Positions 6,850 to 7,157 of a stretch of 7,157 bases of DNA are shown in pieces. The notes under the pieces were generated by a model. That model did not search any database and had not been told where the DNA came from. It was given only the letters and a program-made list of their open reading frames with translations. Each line of letters starts with the position of its first letter. Position 1 is the stretch's first letter. Origin of the DNA: Methanobacteriota archaeon. Its GTDB lineage: Archaea; Halobacteriota; Methanosarcinia; Methanosarcinales; Methanosarcinaceae. The DNA lies in the NCBI GenBank assembly GCA_030837265.1, contig JAUPKV010000659.1, positions 1 to 7,157 of the forward strand. The letters run 5' to 3'. Both the position numbers and the translations under genes were made by a program.

Positions 6850-7024
6850 AAAAATAACTTTTAGATTCGCTTCTGGAACGGCTTTATATCCATTGCTAAA
6901 GACAATATCGATAACAGAAATCATGAAATTATATCTTTCTTCTTCATCCCTTAGAACATTGGTGCTTCAGCTTCACAAATACCTCAAAAACCACATCGGA
7001 ATAATTGGACTCCCATAGGTTCAA
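6850..7024 (-). pseudogene. Possible decayed minus-strand gene fragment, unrecognised
   Basis: Two overlapping minus-strand frames read like parts of one protein joined by a frameshift. The first, 7024-6947, is 26 codons (contains NYSDVVFEVFVKLKHQ) and ends at TGA 6946-6944. The second, 6966-6850, is 39 codons (contains VLRDEEERYNFM and SNGYKAVPEANLKVIF) and ends at TAG 6849-6847. The balanced mix of charged and hydrophobic residues looks more protein-like than the plus-strand translation of the same bases. After the TAG the frame stays open for about 30 codons. I recognise no family. An alternative is chance open frames, or the antisense of a plus-strand gene. Confidence 0.25.
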
Positions 7025-7071
7025 TTAAACCTTAGAGGGTTCATAAATCAAGCAGAAATGACTGCACAATG

Positions 7072-7155
7072 TCAGAAGATATTTAGTTTCTTATCTAGTT
7101 CTAATGAGACTATATACCAGAATAAGACTTCCCAACCTTTTTCAATTAGCTTCAT
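7072..7155 (-). pseudogene. Short minus-strand frame at right edge, possible gene end
   Basis: From ATG at 7155-7153 to TGA at 7074-7072 this encodes 27 residues (begins MKLIEKGWEVLFWY, ends LDKKLNIF). The frame is open to the window edge, so it may be the 3' end of a longer gene or of the same decayed gene suggested at 6850-7024. No ribosome binding site can be judged because the window ends. No family is recognised. Confidence 0.2.
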
Positions 7156-7157
7156 AA

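Larger units (their letters stand above)
6542..7157. other. AT-rich region downstream of leuS without an intact gene
   Basis: These 616 bases hold no long open frame and are clearly more AT-rich than the genes. Besides the leuS terminator they contain a T-rich stretch at about 6669-6687. A short hairpin, AACCA (6800-6804) with TGGTT (6808-6812), is followed by three more T's. A weak AT stem pairs CTAAAA (6847-6852) with TTTTAG (6859-6864). The TATA-like CTTTATATCC lies at 6882-6891. Short broken minus-strand frames occupy 6850-7155 and are described separately. I see no tRNA, CRISPR or terminal inverted repeats. Confidence 0.65.

Noticed and set aside
7017..7032. AGGTT-CAATTA-AACCT stem-loop resembling a tRNA T arm
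   Set aside because: The loop has six bases, not seven, and no acceptor, D or anticodon arm can be placed around it.

Overview
The window looks like a chromosomal segment of a methanogenic archaeon of the Methanosarcina type. The leucyl-tRNA synthetase is the archaeal/eukaryal type and closely matches what I recall of Methanosarcina LeuRS from its first residues. The intergenic regions are long and AT-rich, with archaeal TATA-like boxes and GGTGAT-type ribosome binding sites. The genus is inferred from memory of protein sequences, not from a search.

Layout from left to right. Bases 1-62 hold a compact hairpin that may be a transposon end or a terminator. The minus-strand gene at 63-1814 encodes a family X DNA polymerase fused to a PHP phosphoesterase domain and appears to start at UUG. 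A 294-bp divergent intergenic region follows, with a TATA box for polX, weaker promoter candidates for thrC, and a perfect 9-bp inverted repeat. The plus-strand gene at 2109-3326 is threonine synthase with an N-terminal four-cysteine zinc-ribbon-like segment, and a clear stem-loop plus T-run terminator follows it. A 300-bp gap contains a strikingly A-rich block and the leuS promoter. leuS is read from the ATG at 3638 to 6541 and is followed by a hairpin. The last 616 bp contain no intact gene. They are AT-rich and carry short, broken minus-strand reading frames that look like a decayed gene, plus an overlapping plus-strand frame interrupted once by TAG.

The three intact genes are housekeeping: DNA repair synthesis, threonine biosynthesis and leucine tRNA charging. 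Their separate promoters, terminators and large gaps argue that each is transcribed alone, not as an operon. I found no convincing undescribed system. The points most worth a second look are the operator-like palindrome between polX and thrC, the transposon-end-like hairpin at the left edge, and the degraded reading frames at the right edge.
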